Shown here: piece after piece, positions 44,996-55,446 of the stretch
How the letters are laid out: every line of letters starts with the position of its first letter
Position numbering within the stretch: the first letter of the stretch is position 1
Origin: Variovorax sp. dw_308
GTDB taxonomy: Bacteria; Pseudomonadota; Gammaproteobacteria; Burkholderiales; Burkholderiaceae_C
DNA length: 64,000 nucleotides
Reading direction: 5' to 3'
Assembly (NCBI RefSeq): GCF_019207085.1
Contig: NZ_JAATOM010000017.1
Coordinates: 62,001 to 126,000, forward strand
Program-made: the position numbers and the translations under genes
Notes under the pieces: generated by a model
What the model was told of the DNA's origin: nothing
The model's input: only the letters and a program-made list of their open reading frames with translations
Databases searched by the model: none

Positions 44996-46690
44996 CTAGC
45001 GCGAGAGCTGAGTGCGCGCGAGCGCGCCAAGTCGCCGAACTCCCTTGTCGATTCGCTCGCTCCAGGTGCTGCCAGCGCTCAGGCGCAGGCAGTTTCGAAA
45101 TCGACGGCTTGCGGAGAAGACATCCCCTGGCGCAAAGCAGATGCCATGTTCCAGCGCTTCGTCAAACAGGGCGCGGGAGTCGAACCTGCTTGGCAGTTCG
45201 ACCCACAGCGCAAATCCGCCAGCGGGCCGGCTGACGCGCGTCTCGGGCGGGAAGCTCGCCTCGATGGCGCGGGCCAGGCGCAGCAGGTTCTCTTCCAGCA
45301 GGCGGCGCAGCCTGCGCATGTGTGCGTCGTAGGCGCCACTGGCCAGGAAGTCCGCGAGCGCGACCTGCGGAAGAACGGGGCTGCACAGGCTGAACGCCAG
45401 CTTGCGGTCCACGACGCGTTGCGCAAGGGACCCCGGCGCGATCCAGCCGATGCGGTATCCGGGTGCCAGGCTTTTCGAGAACGAGCTGCAGTAGATCGTG
45501 CTGGCGCCGCCGTCGAGCGCAATGAACGGCCTGGGCCGCTCGCGGGTGAAATGAATCTCGCCGTACACGTCGTCTTCGATCAGGGGGATGGCATGCCGCG
45601 CGAGCAGGGCCAGCAGCTCGCGCTTCTGTGCTTCGGGCATCAACGCGCCCAGCGGGTTGCTGAAGCTCGACGACAGCATGCAGGCCGCCACGGGTTCCGT
45701 GTCGAGCAGCCGTGCGAGCGCGGCCACGTTGACGCCGCGGGTCGGATCGGTGGGGAGCTCCAGCGCCTTCATCCCGAGCACCTCCAGCGTATGGAGAAGC
45801 CCGAAGTAGGTGGGCGATTCGACCGCGATGGTGTCGCCCGGCTTGGCGACGGCGCTCAGCGCGAGCATCACGGCTTCGGTGCAGCCGTTCGTGATGATCA
45901 CGTCGTCGGGTGACAGCGCATGCCCGATGCGCATCGCCCGCCTGGAGATTTCGCGGCGCAGGCCCAGGTCGCCGCGCGGCGAGCCGTAGACGTTGTGGCG
46001 CGCGCCGTGCTGGCGTGCGGCACGCGCCAGCGCCAGGTCGAGTCGTTTGGACTGCAGCAAGGCCGCGTCCGGCACGGCGCAGCCGAGCGGCACGAGCGCT
46101 GAATTGGACGCGTGCTCCAGTAGGGCTGCGACTGCGCCGCTGATGGACACGGTCGACGCCCTGGAACGCAGGCGCGACGGCGACGGCCGCGCGAGCGTGC
46201 CACCTTGCGTGGCAGCGACGTAGAAGCCCGACTGTGGCCGCGCGGCCAGTACGCCGCGGTCCTCCAGCAGCCGGTAGGCCTGCAGGACCGTGGAGATGCT
46301 GATGCCGTGCTGCTCACTGAGGGCTCGCACGGACGGCACGCGCTCGCCGGGCGCGAGCGTGCCGTTGTCGATCATGCTGACGATGAGTTCGGCGAGTTGC
46401 TCGTAGCGATGGGAGGCGGAAGACTCTGCGGCGTTGTCGGTGGGCCGGGTGCCAGACGCACTCGCACGCGAGGCAGCGACATAGAAGCCGGCCTGGGGCC
46501 GTGCGACGAGGATGCCGCGATCCTGCAGCAGGCGATAGGCCTGCAATGCCGTAGACGTGCTGATGCCATGCTGCTCGCCGACAGCGCGCACGGACGGCAT
46601 GCGCGCACCCGGCGCGAGCACGCCCTTGTCGATCTTCCTGATGAAAATTTGGGCCAACTGTTCGTAGCGATACGTAGCGTTTGTGTCCAT
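44996..46690 (-). CDS. MocR-type regulator with two tandem GntR DNA-binding domains fused to an aminotransferase domain
   Basis: 564 residues, about 90 more than usual MocR proteins. Residues 7-73 and 94-160 are two winged-helix GntR domains, identical at 48 of 67 positions by my count (both have PSVRA...EQHGIS...LQAYRLL.DRG.L.ARPQ.GFYVAA), joined by a Ser/Ala-rich linker. A fold-type I aminotransferase-like domain follows from about 185 (NVYGSPRGDLGLRREI, the PLP Lys in SSFSKSLAPGYRIGW). MocR proteins bind PLP and an amino compound as ligand. Start 46690 (MDTNATYRYEQ) is chosen; a longer form to 46765 is possible. Divergent from the aminotransferase gene at 46896, its likely target. Confidence 0.9.
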   Translation of the reverse strand: MDTNATYRYEQLAQIFIRKIDKGVLAPGARMPSVRAVGEQHGISTSTALQAYRLLQDRGILVARPQAGFYVAASRASASGTRPTDNAAESSASHRYEQLAELIVSMIDNGTLAPGERVPSVRALSEQHGISISTVLQAYRLLEDRGVLAARPQSGFYVAATQGGTLARPSPSRLRSRASTVSISGAVAALLEHASNSALVPLGCAVPDAALLQSKRLDLALARAARQHGARHNVYGSPRGDLGLRREISRRAMRIGHALSPDDVIITNGCTEAVMLALSAVAKPGDTIAVESPTYFGLLHTLEVLGMKALELPTDPTRGVNVAALARLLDTEPVAACMLSSSFSNPLGALMPEAQKRELLALLARHAIPLIEDDVYGEIHFTRERPRPFIALDGGASTIYCSSFSKSLAPGYRIGWIAPGSLAQRVVDRKLAFSLCSPVLPQVALADFLASGAYDAHMRRLRRLLEENLLRLARAIEASFPPETRVSRPAGGFALWVELPSRFDSRALFDEALEHGICFAPGDVFSASRRFRNCLRLSAGSTWSERIDKGVRRLGALARTQLSR

Positions 46691-46748
46691 TGCGTGCTCG
46701 CGGTGGGACTGCGCCGGATTGTCGGCGAAGCGCCTTTGCATGACATGC

Positions 46749-46785
46749 AAATTGTGCTGGTCCAATCAGACAGAAATTGTGGCTG
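46749..46785. promoter_or_regulatory. Direct repeats in the MocR/aminotransferase intergenic region
   Basis: AAATTGTGCTG (46749-46759) and AAATTGTGGCTG (46774-46785) are direct repeats 25 bases apart, in an AT-richer part of the 205-base divergent gap. MocR regulators are known to bind direct repeats, so this is a plausible operator for the tandem-GntR protein. Confidence 0.45.
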
Positions 46786-46895
46786 TTGTGATTGTTTGGC
46801 GATCATTAGGATGCGTTCATTCGCTGCTACCCGACGCGCCCCGGGGCAGGCGATTGACGACATCGGGCGACTCACGCAACTGCAAGGCGGGACGA

Positions 46896-48092
46896 ATGAC
46901 AGTGCTCGAAGAGCAGGTGGATGCAGCGGAGTCCGGCCCCGCCGGGCCGACTTACCCGGCGTGGCGAGGCAGGTTTCCTTACAACGAGATCATTTCCCTG
47001 CTCGACGTGAATCGGCCGTTCAACCTGGCGGAGAGCACATCGCAGGACCTGACAGTCGGGGATGTGCTGGACCTGGCTGGGCTCGAGACCCTGCGCGGAC
47101 TGAAGCTGGGCTACGGCCGGTCTGCGGGAGCGGTCGAGCTTCGCGAGGAGATCGCCAAGGCCTGCAAGGTGCCTGCCGATCAGGTCATCACGACCCAGGG
47201 GACGGCCCTGGGACTCTTCCTGCTGGCCTTCGAGGTCTGCCGTCCAGGCGACGAGGCGGTCCTCGTGACACCGTGCTTTCCGCCGAGCCGCGACTGCCTT
47301 CTTGGCGCAGGTGTCGCCGTCCGTGAGGTCCGGCTGAGCTTTGAGAACGGCTACCAGCTGGATCCGGACGAACTCACGGCAAGTCTTTCGCCGAAGACCA
47401 GGCTGGTCAGTCTCGCTTCGCCGCAGAACCCGAGCGGGGTCCGCATGTCTCGCGGCATTGTCGACAAGCTGCTCGCGTTGCTGGAGAGCCGGGCGCCGCA
47501 GGCCATCCTCTTCATCGACGAGACCTATCGCGAGGCCACGTACGGCAACGACGCAGTCCCCGACAGCTTTGCCGGGCTGCACCCGCGCATCGTCACGGGC
47601 GCCTCGGTGTCGAAGGCGCTGGGTGCGCCGGGCTTGCGCACCGGCTGGCTCACCGTCGCGGATGCGGATCTCCGGGCGCGCCTGGTCGTCGCCAAGATGA
47701 ACACAGTGATCTGCGGCTCGGTGCTGGACGAGGCACTGGCCACTGCACTGCTGCGCCATCGCGACAGCGTGCTGGCGCCGCGCCGCCGGCTGCTCGCCGA
47801 AGCGCTTGCAAAACTGGCGGCCTGGTGCGAGGCAGAGCGCGAACGCGTCGAATGGATTCGACCGGACGGTGGTGCGCTGTGCTGCCTGCGCCTTCGCGCG
47901 GACAAGCTCGGCAGCGCCAGCGTCTCGCGGTTCTGGGACTTGCTGCCCGGGCACGAACTTCAACTGGCGTCCGGCGCATGGTTCGGCGAGAGCGACCGCG
48001 TCTTCCGACTGGGCTTCGGCTACCTGCCGTCTCGACGCTTGGGTCCCGCCCTGGCCGCCCTGTCGACGGTGCTGGACGCTGCTGCGGCATGA
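46896..48092 (+). CDS. PLP-dependent aminotransferase, class I/II fold
   Basis: A 398-residue fold-type I enzyme: LGYGRSAGAVELREEIA near residue 70, TTQGTALGLFLLAFE, SLASPQNPSGV near 185, ILFIDETYREATYG and the PLP Lys in TGASVSKALGAPGLRTGW near 240. The small C-terminal domain is complete. Its overall look recalls capreomycidine-synthase or branched amino-acid types, but the substrate is open. ATG 46896 lies 205 bases from the divergent MocR gene. It probably heads the operon with the broken binding-protein and phzF genes. Confidence 0.9.
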   Translation: MTVLEEQVDAAESGPAGPTYPAWRGRFPYNEIISLLDVNRPFNLAESTSQDLTVGDVLDLAGLETLRGLKLGYGRSAGAVELREEIAKACKVPADQVITTQGTALGLFLLAFEVCRPGDEAVLVTPCFPPSRDCLLGAGVAVREVRLSFENGYQLDPDELTASLSPKTRLVSLASPQNPSGVRMSRGIVDKLLALLESRAPQAILFIDETYREATYGNDAVPDSFAGLHPRIVTGASVSKALGAPGLRTGWLTVADADLRARLVVAKMNTVICGSVLDEALATALLRHRDSVLAPRRRLLAEALAKLAAWCEAERERVEWIRPDGGALCCLRLRADKLGSASVSRFWDLLPGHELQLASGAWFGESDRVFRLGFGYLPSRRLGPALAALSTVLDAAAA

Positions 48093-48162
48093 AGGCCAGC
48101 CGACGCCCGGCCACGCGCATGATGGTCCCATCCCTCCACCCTGATGCCCATCGAGTGCACCC

Positions 48163-48914
48163 ATGAAGGTACGCATTGCCTATATCGAAGAACCGCCCTA
48201 CTACTGGACCGCCGAAGACGGGTCCGTCGTGGGCGCCGACATCGAGCTTGCCGACGCCGTGCTTCGCGCCGCCGGCGTCACCTCGATCCAGCACTTGCCA
48301 GTGTCGTTCGACGAGCTCCTGCCCGGCGTGCAGCGGGGACGCTGGGACATGAACGTCCCGATTTTCGTGACCGCGGAGCGCGCGCAGCACGTCGCGTTCA
48401 GCCTCCCGGTGTGGGCGCTCGGTGACGGATTCCTGGTGCAACCCGGCAATCCGAAGGCGCTCACGAGCTACAAGGCATTGGCGGCGCATGACGATGCGCG
48501 CCTGGGGATCATTGCAGGGCAGGTGCAGTTCGATTCGGCCAGGTCGGCCGGCGTGGGCGACGGCCAGATCGTGATGTTCAGGGACCAGCCGAAGCCGTCG
48601 CCGCGCTGGTCGCCGGAAAGATAGATGCCTTCGCGGGAACGGCCGTTGGGAACCGGGCCGAGGCCCACGGCAACCCGGCGCTGGAGGCGGTTGCGCACGA
48701 GGTCGGCAAGGACGCAAGGCTTCCTGTCGGCGCCTTCTCGTTCGACAAGCGCAACCACGGCCTCCTGCAGGCCGTGAACGAACAGCTGCGCAGGTATCTC
48801 GGTTCGGCGGAACATCGCGCCCGCATGGCGAAGTACGGCATCACGCAGACTGAAATCGACGGCGTGCTTCCCGCAGGTCGCGCCATGAATGCGACGAATG
48901 ACGGGCGTGTTTGA
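48163..48914 (+). pseudogene. Frameshifted amino-acid-type solute-binding protein
   Basis: The first frame (MKVRIAYIEEPPYYW...) matches bacterial extracellular solute-binding family 3 as far as QIVMFRDQP (about 48590), then reads nonsense to a TAG at 48624. The family sequence resumes one base out of phase (EAVAALVAGKIDAFAGTAVGNRA...LGSAEHRARMAKYGIT) and runs to a TGA at 48912-48914. A single lost G in a CCGGAAGCC context explains it. The restored length is about 250 residues. No signal peptide is present, odd for a periplasmic binder, so an N-terminal part may also be missing. It sits 70 bases after the aminotransferase. Confidence 0.82.
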
Positions 48915-48925
48915 TGGAGGTCAAT

Positions 48926-49807
48926 ATGAAGCGCGCCCATGACTACAAGGTGGTGGACGTTTTCACGAGCCGGCCGCTGGCAGGCAATCCGGTAGCTGTC
49001 GTGTTCGACGCCGACGGCCTGGACTCCGACACCATGCAGGCCGTCGCAAGGTGGACCAACCTTTCCGAGACAACCTTCGTCCTGGCGCCGACGACGCCCG
49101 CGGCGGACTATCGCCTGCGCATCTTCACGCCGCGCAGCGAGTTGCCCTTCGCCGGTCATCCGACGCTGGGCAGTGCGCATGCCATCCTGGAAGCGGGGCG
49201 GGCCGTGCCGCGTGAAGGGGGTCGATTGGTCCAGCAGTGCGGCATCGGGCTCGTCGACGTGACGATCGAGGATGGAGCCGACGGCCGCCAGCTCATGTTT
49301 GAGCTGCCCTCCGCGCGCATCCAGCCACTGCCTGCCGCCGAGGTCGCGGAGCTGGAAGTCATGCTTGGATGCAAGCTGAACCACGAGCCGGCGCCGGCCA
49401 TCGTGAACGTGGGGCCCATCTGGGTTGTCCTGCCGATGAAGGACGCAACCGCCGTGCTCGACCTGCGGCCCGACTTCGCCAGGCTGGCGGCATTCGAGCG
49501 CCGCCTGGGCGTCACGGGCCTTACCGTGTTTGGCCGCTACCCGCAGGGAGACTTGGCCATGGAAGTGCGCGCCTTCGCGCCGTCGTGCGGGGTCGAGTAA
49601 GACCCCGTCTGCGGCAGCGGCAACGCCAGCGTGGCGGCCTTCCAGTGGGAGTGCGGCCTGCTGCCGGCGGGCGGCGCGGCGTACGTGGCTGCGCAGGGAC
49701 GCTGTGTCGGGCGGGATGGGCGAGTGAACGTGCGAGTCGGTACGGAAGGCCAGGTTCGCGTAGGCGGTTCGTGCATCACCTGCGTGAACGGCCGGCTTGC
49801 GCTGTAG
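48926..49807 (+). pseudogene. PhzF-family isomerase/epimerase gene with an in-frame stop
   Basis: PhzF proteins are diaminopimelate-epimerase-fold isomerases. From ATG 48926 (perfect GGAGG six bases upstream) the frame gives KVVDVFTSRPLAGNPVAVVF, TNLSETTFVL and FTPRSELPFAGHPTLG, then ...RAFAPSCGVE, a TAA stop at 49598-49600. The same frame continues without other stops as DPVCGSGNASVAAFQ...GGSCITCVNGRLAL to a TAG at 49805-49807. The stop replaces the Glu of the conserved EDPVCGSGN motif, one base change from GAA. Either a nonsense mutant, a sequencing error or, less likely, read-through. Confidence 0.85.
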
Positions 49808-50072
49808 TCCTTTCAAGATGAACCCGATGCTCAGCTCCTGAGCCAATTCGAGCTTGTCGCGGCCGAGGCGGGGAGGGCGGTGACCGCACCCGAGTGCCGT
49901 AGACGGCCTCTGCCCCACGCCCCCTCCGGCATGAAGGAAAGCCCCAATAGAACGCATCTTGCAGTTTTTGACGTTCTAGGCATAGCATGCCCGGCGGACG
50001 AAACGCGCCCCGACGCGGTCCGCTGGAGATCGGATGTCGAACTCCAGGATGCAACTTCACTTGGAGACATAC
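49808..50072. other. Gap before the sugar transporter operon
   Basis: No convincing gene in these 265 bases. The last part probably holds the operon promoter and a TTGGAGACATAC ribosome-binding site for ATG 50073. A stretch near 49820-49860 reads like a helix on the minus strand (RDKLELAQELSIGFILKG) but lacks a start and stop and was not called. Confidence 0.5.
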
Positions 50073-51047
50073 ATGCTCAAGGCTGGTCGTCGTTCCGCTC
50101 TCTGTTCCGCACTGACTCTGGCATTTGCCACCACGCTCGCGCTGACCGCGACGCCGGCCTCCGCGCAGGAAAAGAAGAAGCTGGCTTTCATCGTCAACGC
50201 GTCTTCCGACTTCTGGAAGCTGGCCGAAGCCGGCGTCAAGAAGGCGCAGGCGGAGTTGCCCAAGTACGAGCTGCAATTCAGGTATCCGGCGCAAGGCACC
50301 GCCGCGCTGCAGAACGCGTTGATGGATGACCTGGTCGCCGCCGGCACCAGCGCGATCATGATTTCCTCGGTCGATCCGAAGACATCGGTCGATGCCTTCA
50401 ACCGCATCGCCAAGCAGGTCCCGCTCTTCACCACCGACAGCGACGCGCCGAACAGCAATCGCATCGCCTATCTCGGTTCATCCAACACCCTCGCTGGTGT
50501 GCAGGCCGGCGAGATCGCCGTGAAGGCCTTGCCCAAGGGCGCCAAGTGCATGGGCTTCGTCGGCTTCCTCGGTGCGGACAACGCCAAGGAACGTATTGCC
50601 GGCTTCAAGAAGGCCGTCGCAGGCAAGGGCATCGAACTGGTCGACGTGCGCGGTGACGACGTCGACTTCGCCAAGGCGCGCAGCAATGTCGACGACGTGC
50701 TGGCGGCCAAGCCGGACATCAATTGCATGGTCGGCTTCTACTCCTACAACCCGCCGAAGATCTACGAGGCGCTGAAGGCCGCGAACAAGCTCGGCAAGAT
50801 CACGGTGATCGCGTTCGACGAAGACCCGATCACGCTGGGCGCCGTCAAGGACGGCAGCTTTGCCGGCACGGTCGTGCAGCAGCCTTATGAATGGGGCTAC
50901 CAGGGCATGAAGCTGATGGCCGCCTACCTGGAAGGCGACAAGTCGAAGATCCCGGCGGACAAGCTCATCATCGTGCCGACCAAGGTCATCGACAAGGCCA
51001 ACGTCGACGCCTTCTCGGCCAACCTCAAGGCGACCCTGGGCAAGTAG
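50073..51047 (+). CDS. Ribose-type sugar ABC importer, periplasmic binding protein
   Basis: 324 residues with a Sec signal peptide (MLKAGRRSALCSALTLAFATTLALTATPASA) and the type I periplasmic-binding fold of the RbsB group: KKLAFIVNASSDFWKLAEAGVKKA, SVDPKTSVDAFNRIA, LFTTDSDAPNSNRIAYLGS and VIAFDEDPITLGAVKDGSF. ATG 50073 is preferred over in-frame ATGs upstream (50034) because the signal peptide starts there and TTGGAGAC precedes it. Partners are the ATPase and permease downstream. The exact sugar or polyol is unknown. Confidence 0.93.
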   Translation: MLKAGRRSALCSALTLAFATTLALTATPASAQEKKKLAFIVNASSDFWKLAEAGVKKAQAELPKYELQFRYPAQGTAALQNALMDDLVAAGTSAIMISSVDPKTSVDAFNRIAKQVPLFTTDSDAPNSNRIAYLGSSNTLAGVQAGEIAVKALPKGAKCMGFVGFLGADNAKERIAGFKKAVAGKGIELVDVRGDDVDFAKARSNVDDVLAAKPDINCMVGFYSYNPPKIYEALKAANKLGKITVIAFDEDPITLGAVKDGSFAGTVVQQPYEWGYQGMKLMAAYLEGDKSKIPADKLIIVPTKVIDKANVDAFSANLKATLGK

Positions 51048-51054
51048 CCAGCGT

Positions 51055-52590
<1,536 letters not shown>

Positions 52591-52601
52591 GACTTGCACA
52601 G

Positions 52602-53585
52602 ATGCTCAAAAAAGACATAGGCCTGCTGATCCTCATCCTCGTCGTCGGCACCGTCGTCGCGATCATCAATCCGCTGTTCATCTCGCCGATCAATATCGCC
52701 AACACCGCGAATCTCGTGGGCCTGTTCGGCATCTTCGCGATCGGGCAGGCCTTTGTCATCATCACCGGCGGGATCGAGCTGTCGGTGGGTTCGATCATTG
52801 CGCTGCTGGGTGTGCTCTTCGTCGACCTGATGGTGAACCACGGCGTCGCCTGGCCGGTGGCGCTGGGGCTGATGCTCGTGCTCGGGGCCGTGATGGGGCT
52901 CGCGCACGGCCTGCTGATCACCAGGCTGCACCTGCAGCCTTTCATCGTCACGCTGTGCGGCCTGTTGATCTACCGCGGCGCGGCGCGCTACTACACCGCC
53001 GACGGGACAGCGGGCTTTGCCTTCGGGGACAGTTTTCCGACGCTCGAATGGCTGACCACCGGCCGGACGCTCGGCATACCGCACTCGATGTTCGCGTTCG
53101 TCGTGATCGCAGTCGTCATGTGGGTCGTGCTGCACCGCTCGGTGTTCGGGCGCTACCTGTTCGCCGTCGGCAAGAACGAGGAGGCGGCACGCTATTCGGG
53201 CGTGCCCACGAACAAGGTGATCGTCGCGTCGTATGTGATCTGCGGCGTGCTCACGGCCATCTCGGCCATCTTCTTCGCGATGTACACGCGCTCGATATCG
53301 CCTTCGTCGCACGGCAATTTCTACGAGCTCTACGCGATTGCCGCGTCGGTGCTGGGCGGCTTCTCGCTGCGCGGCGGCGAGGGTTCGATCGTCGGCGTCG
53401 TGCTCGGCTCCATCCTGCTGCAGATCCTGCAGAACCTGGTCAACCTGCTGGGCATTCCGAGTTCGCTCAACTTCGCGGTGATGGGCTCGGTGATCCTGAT
53501 CGGGGTGCTGGCGGATACGCAGTTCGCGGAGTATCGCAAGCGCAAGGCTGCGGCGAAGGGGGCTGCGGGTCGAGAGTCTGCCTAG
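52602..53585 (+). CDS. Ribose-type sugar ABC importer, permease (RbsC-like)
   Basis: A 327-residue inner-membrane permease with 8-10 hydrophobic segments. Family marks are NIANTANLVGLFGIFAIGQAFVIITGGIELSVGS near residue 30, HLQPFIVTLCGLLIYRGAARYY near 110, RYLFAVGKNEEAARYSGVPTNKV (ATPase-contacting loop) near 185, and SVLGGFSLRGGEGSIVG near 250. ATG 52602 follows the ATPase stop by 11 bases. Last gene of the importer. Confidence 0.94.
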   Translation: MLKKDIGLLILILVVGTVVAIINPLFISPINIANTANLVGLFGIFAIGQAFVIITGGIELSVGSIIALLGVLFVDLMVNHGVAWPVALGLMLVLGAVMGLAHGLLITRLHLQPFIVTLCGLLIYRGAARYYTADGTAGFAFGDSFPTLEWLTTGRTLGIPHSMFAFVVIAVVMWVVLHRSVFGRYLFAVGKNEEAARYSGVPTNKVIVASYVICGVLTAISAIFFAMYTRSISPSSHGNFYELYAIAASVLGGFSLRGGEGSIVGVVLGSILLQILQNLVNLLGIPSSLNFAVMGSVILIGVLADTQFAEYRKRKAAAKGAAGRESA

Positions 53586-53892
53586 TCTCGGACCGGTGTG
53601 ACGACGACTTCCTTCCATCTCGGATTTGGGGCAGCATCCGCGACCATGGCCAGCATCAAGCTGCAGAAGCGGGCAGATGATTTCTTTGATGAAGGCTGGG
53701 TGTAACCAGTCAGAGGACCGTCAGGCTCTCAGGCCTATCGTCGATGAGCCTTGACTGCGGTCAAAGCTGGATGCAATGTTTGGGCTGGCGTCCTGCGCAT
53801 TGAGTTGTTATCGGGGTGCCGATCTTCGCCGACACTGTCGACTCCGCCGACAGCTTCCTGAGTCAACGCGGCTCGTCCGTTGGAGGAAAAAC
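53586..53892. other. 307-base gap with no recognised gene
   Basis: Contains only very short frames, such as one of 19 codons at 53646-53705 (MASIKLQKRADDFFDEGWV) with no ribosome-binding site. Imperfect dyads near 53850 (GTCGACTCCGCCGACAG) are too small to call. The last bases (TTGGAGGAAAAAC) are the ribosome-binding site of the next gene. Confidence 0.5.
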
Positions 53893-54462
53893 ATGGCACG
53901 TGCACAAAAAATCATGGTGATTCGCCATGGCGAAAAGCCTCAAGGCGCCGTACCGCCTTACGGAGTGACGACTGATGGCGTGCAGGATGTGAATTCCTTG
54001 CTGGTGACGGGATGGACCCGCGCCGGTGCGCTCGCAGTCCTTTTTGCACCGAGCCGTGGGTCGCTGCAAAGCCAGGAACTCGCGCAGCCACAAGCTGTCT
54101 TTGCGGCATCCGAAGATGCGGGCACGTCGAGCAAAAGACCATTCGAGACGGTCAGCGTCGTCGCCCAAAAGCTCTCGCTCGACATCAATGCGACTTACGC
54201 TGTCGGCCAGGAGACCCAGGTGGCGACCGCTGCGACGTCATGCGATGGCGTCGTGCTGATCGGTTGGGAGCACAAGCACATTCCGCTGATCGCCAACGCA
54301 ATACTCGGCGACACGAGTGCGCCGCAAAAGTGGCCCGGAGAACGGTTCGACATGGTTTGGGTGTTCGATCTTGACGCGACCAGCGGCGCCTATCGATTCA
54401 GCCAGGTGCCCGAACTCCTGCTGCCCGGTGACAGCGCCGAACCGATCCCGTCTGTTGCCTGA
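53893..54462 (+). CDS. Histidine phosphatase superfamily protein
   Basis: A 189-residue protein with the RHG motif at the N-terminus (IMVIRHGEKPQG) and a second His in VLIGWEHKHIPLIANAIL near residue 130, as in phosphoglycerate-mutase-like phosphatases. The core Arg/His set is partly visible; PFETVSVVAQKL may replace the usual R-x-x-x-T segment. Possibly cytosolic, substrate unknown. ATG 53893 has a strong TTGGAGG site. Confidence 0.85.
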   Translation: MARAQKIMVIRHGEKPQGAVPPYGVTTDGVQDVNSLLVTGWTRAGALAVLFAPSRGSLQSQELAQPQAVFAASEDAGTSSKRPFETVSVVAQKLSLDINATYAVGQETQVATAATSCDGVVLIGWEHKHIPLIANAILGDTSAPQKWPGERFDMVWVFDLDATSGAYRFSQVPELLLPGDSAEPIPSVA

Positions 54463-54517
54463 GAGCGAGCGCTATGAATGCCCGTACAGGTGCCAGCGAA
54501 GACGCGACCGGCATCGC

Positions 54518-55057
54518 CTATCGCTGCGGGACACCGGTGATGCGCAGGATGTGCTGTTCCCTGAATTCGAAGTCCGGGACATCCAGGTCGGGCATCCGCA
54601 GCAATTGCGGGTCCTGGTCTGCGTACTGCTTGATCGCGCGGCCGGCGTAGTCCCATTCGCCGAAGCGGCACGGGTCGTAATAGCCGCCTTGCCACGGGCG
54701 CGCGGGTGCATAACGGTCCGCGCCGTTGGGTGAGTGTTCGACCTCGCATCCGTCGCTCGGGTTCACCAGGGAGTAGACGAAGAACGATGGACGCCCGGCC
54801 GGCATGGGGCGCTGGTTCCAGGTATGGATGGTCTGCGTCCGGAGGTCATCGAGGATCGCATCGGTGGTTCGCAAGAGGACCAGCGGTGTGCCCTGGAAGG
54901 TGTAGAACTTCGGGCTACCCGCTGGCACCTTCTCCAGGTCGATGTCGAGATAGGGCGGCGCCTTGCGTTCCAGCCCGGTCATCCAGTGCACGCAGGCCAG
55001 CCAGGCGGCCGTGGCGAGCAGGGCGGCGATTGCGAGGAGGATGCGGCGCAGGATCAC
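54518..55057 (-). CDS. Membrane-anchored protein with a Rieske-like domain lacking cluster ligands
   Basis: A 179-residue protein from GTG 55057. One N-terminal helix (ILLAIAALLATAAWLACVHWM) anchors a periplasmic domain with GTPLVLLRTTDAILDDL, YSLVNPSDGCEVEHSPNG and YYDPCRFGEWDYAGRAIK. The last part mimics the Rieske pattern of C-x-H and C-P-C-H-x-S...G-R, but only one Cys of each box remains and the His positions are Val/Phe-like, so a 2Fe-2S cluster is unlikely. The domain reading is tentative. Neighbours give no clue. Confidence 0.7.
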   Translation of the reverse strand: MILRRILLAIAALLATAAWLACVHWMTGLERKAPPYLDIDLEKVPAGSPKFYTFQGTPLVLLRTTDAILDDLRTQTIHTWNQRPMPAGRPSFFVYSLVNPSDGCEVEHSPNGADRYAPARPWQGGYYDPCRFGEWDYAGRAIKQYADQDPQLLRMPDLDVPDFEFREQHILRITGVPQR

Positions 55058-55446
55058 TTCGTAGCGGGGAAGTCGGCGACAGGACGAAGTCTGCCGGACT
55101 GGATCGGGACCCGGGTCCGTGAAGGGAATGGTCGCACACTGGCCGTCATCGTGCGCTCGCAGGCGTAAGCGATGTGTTCAGGAAGCATCGAGCTCCGACT
55201 GCGCATGCGCTTGCCCATCGCCGCGCCGGGGCAGTACCTGAAGGCGGTCGCTATGGGGCATGTTCGTTACTTCGGTGTCCCGTTACCCGTTGCCAACGTC
55301 CCACTCCTGACGCGCAGTGCTGCGCCGCCGCCTTCAGCCGATTGGAGCCCGCAGAAAGCCCGGCCCGCCGTCATGCAACGGCATACGCCCTTGCCCCGGA
55401 CGTGCGCCGGCCGGATACTGCCCCCGCACACGGAGGACAACCGCGA
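55058..55446. other. 389-base divergent gap
   Basis: Lies between the GTG start of the minus-strand gene and the first AraC gene, so it must hold promoters for both. A frame open upstream of 55447 has poor codon character and no family similarity. GTGTCCCGTTACCCGTTGCCAACG around 55275-55300 contains a partial dyad; nothing firm was recognised. Confidence 0.45.

Noticed and set aside
53646..53705. A 19-codon frame after the sugar permease gene
   Set aside because: Too short, no ribosome-binding site, no recognisable similarity.
55275..55316. A reverse-orientation copy of the shared promoter module upstream of the first AraC gene
   Set aside because: Only the first block is partly similar and no -10 lies at the expected 45-base offset.
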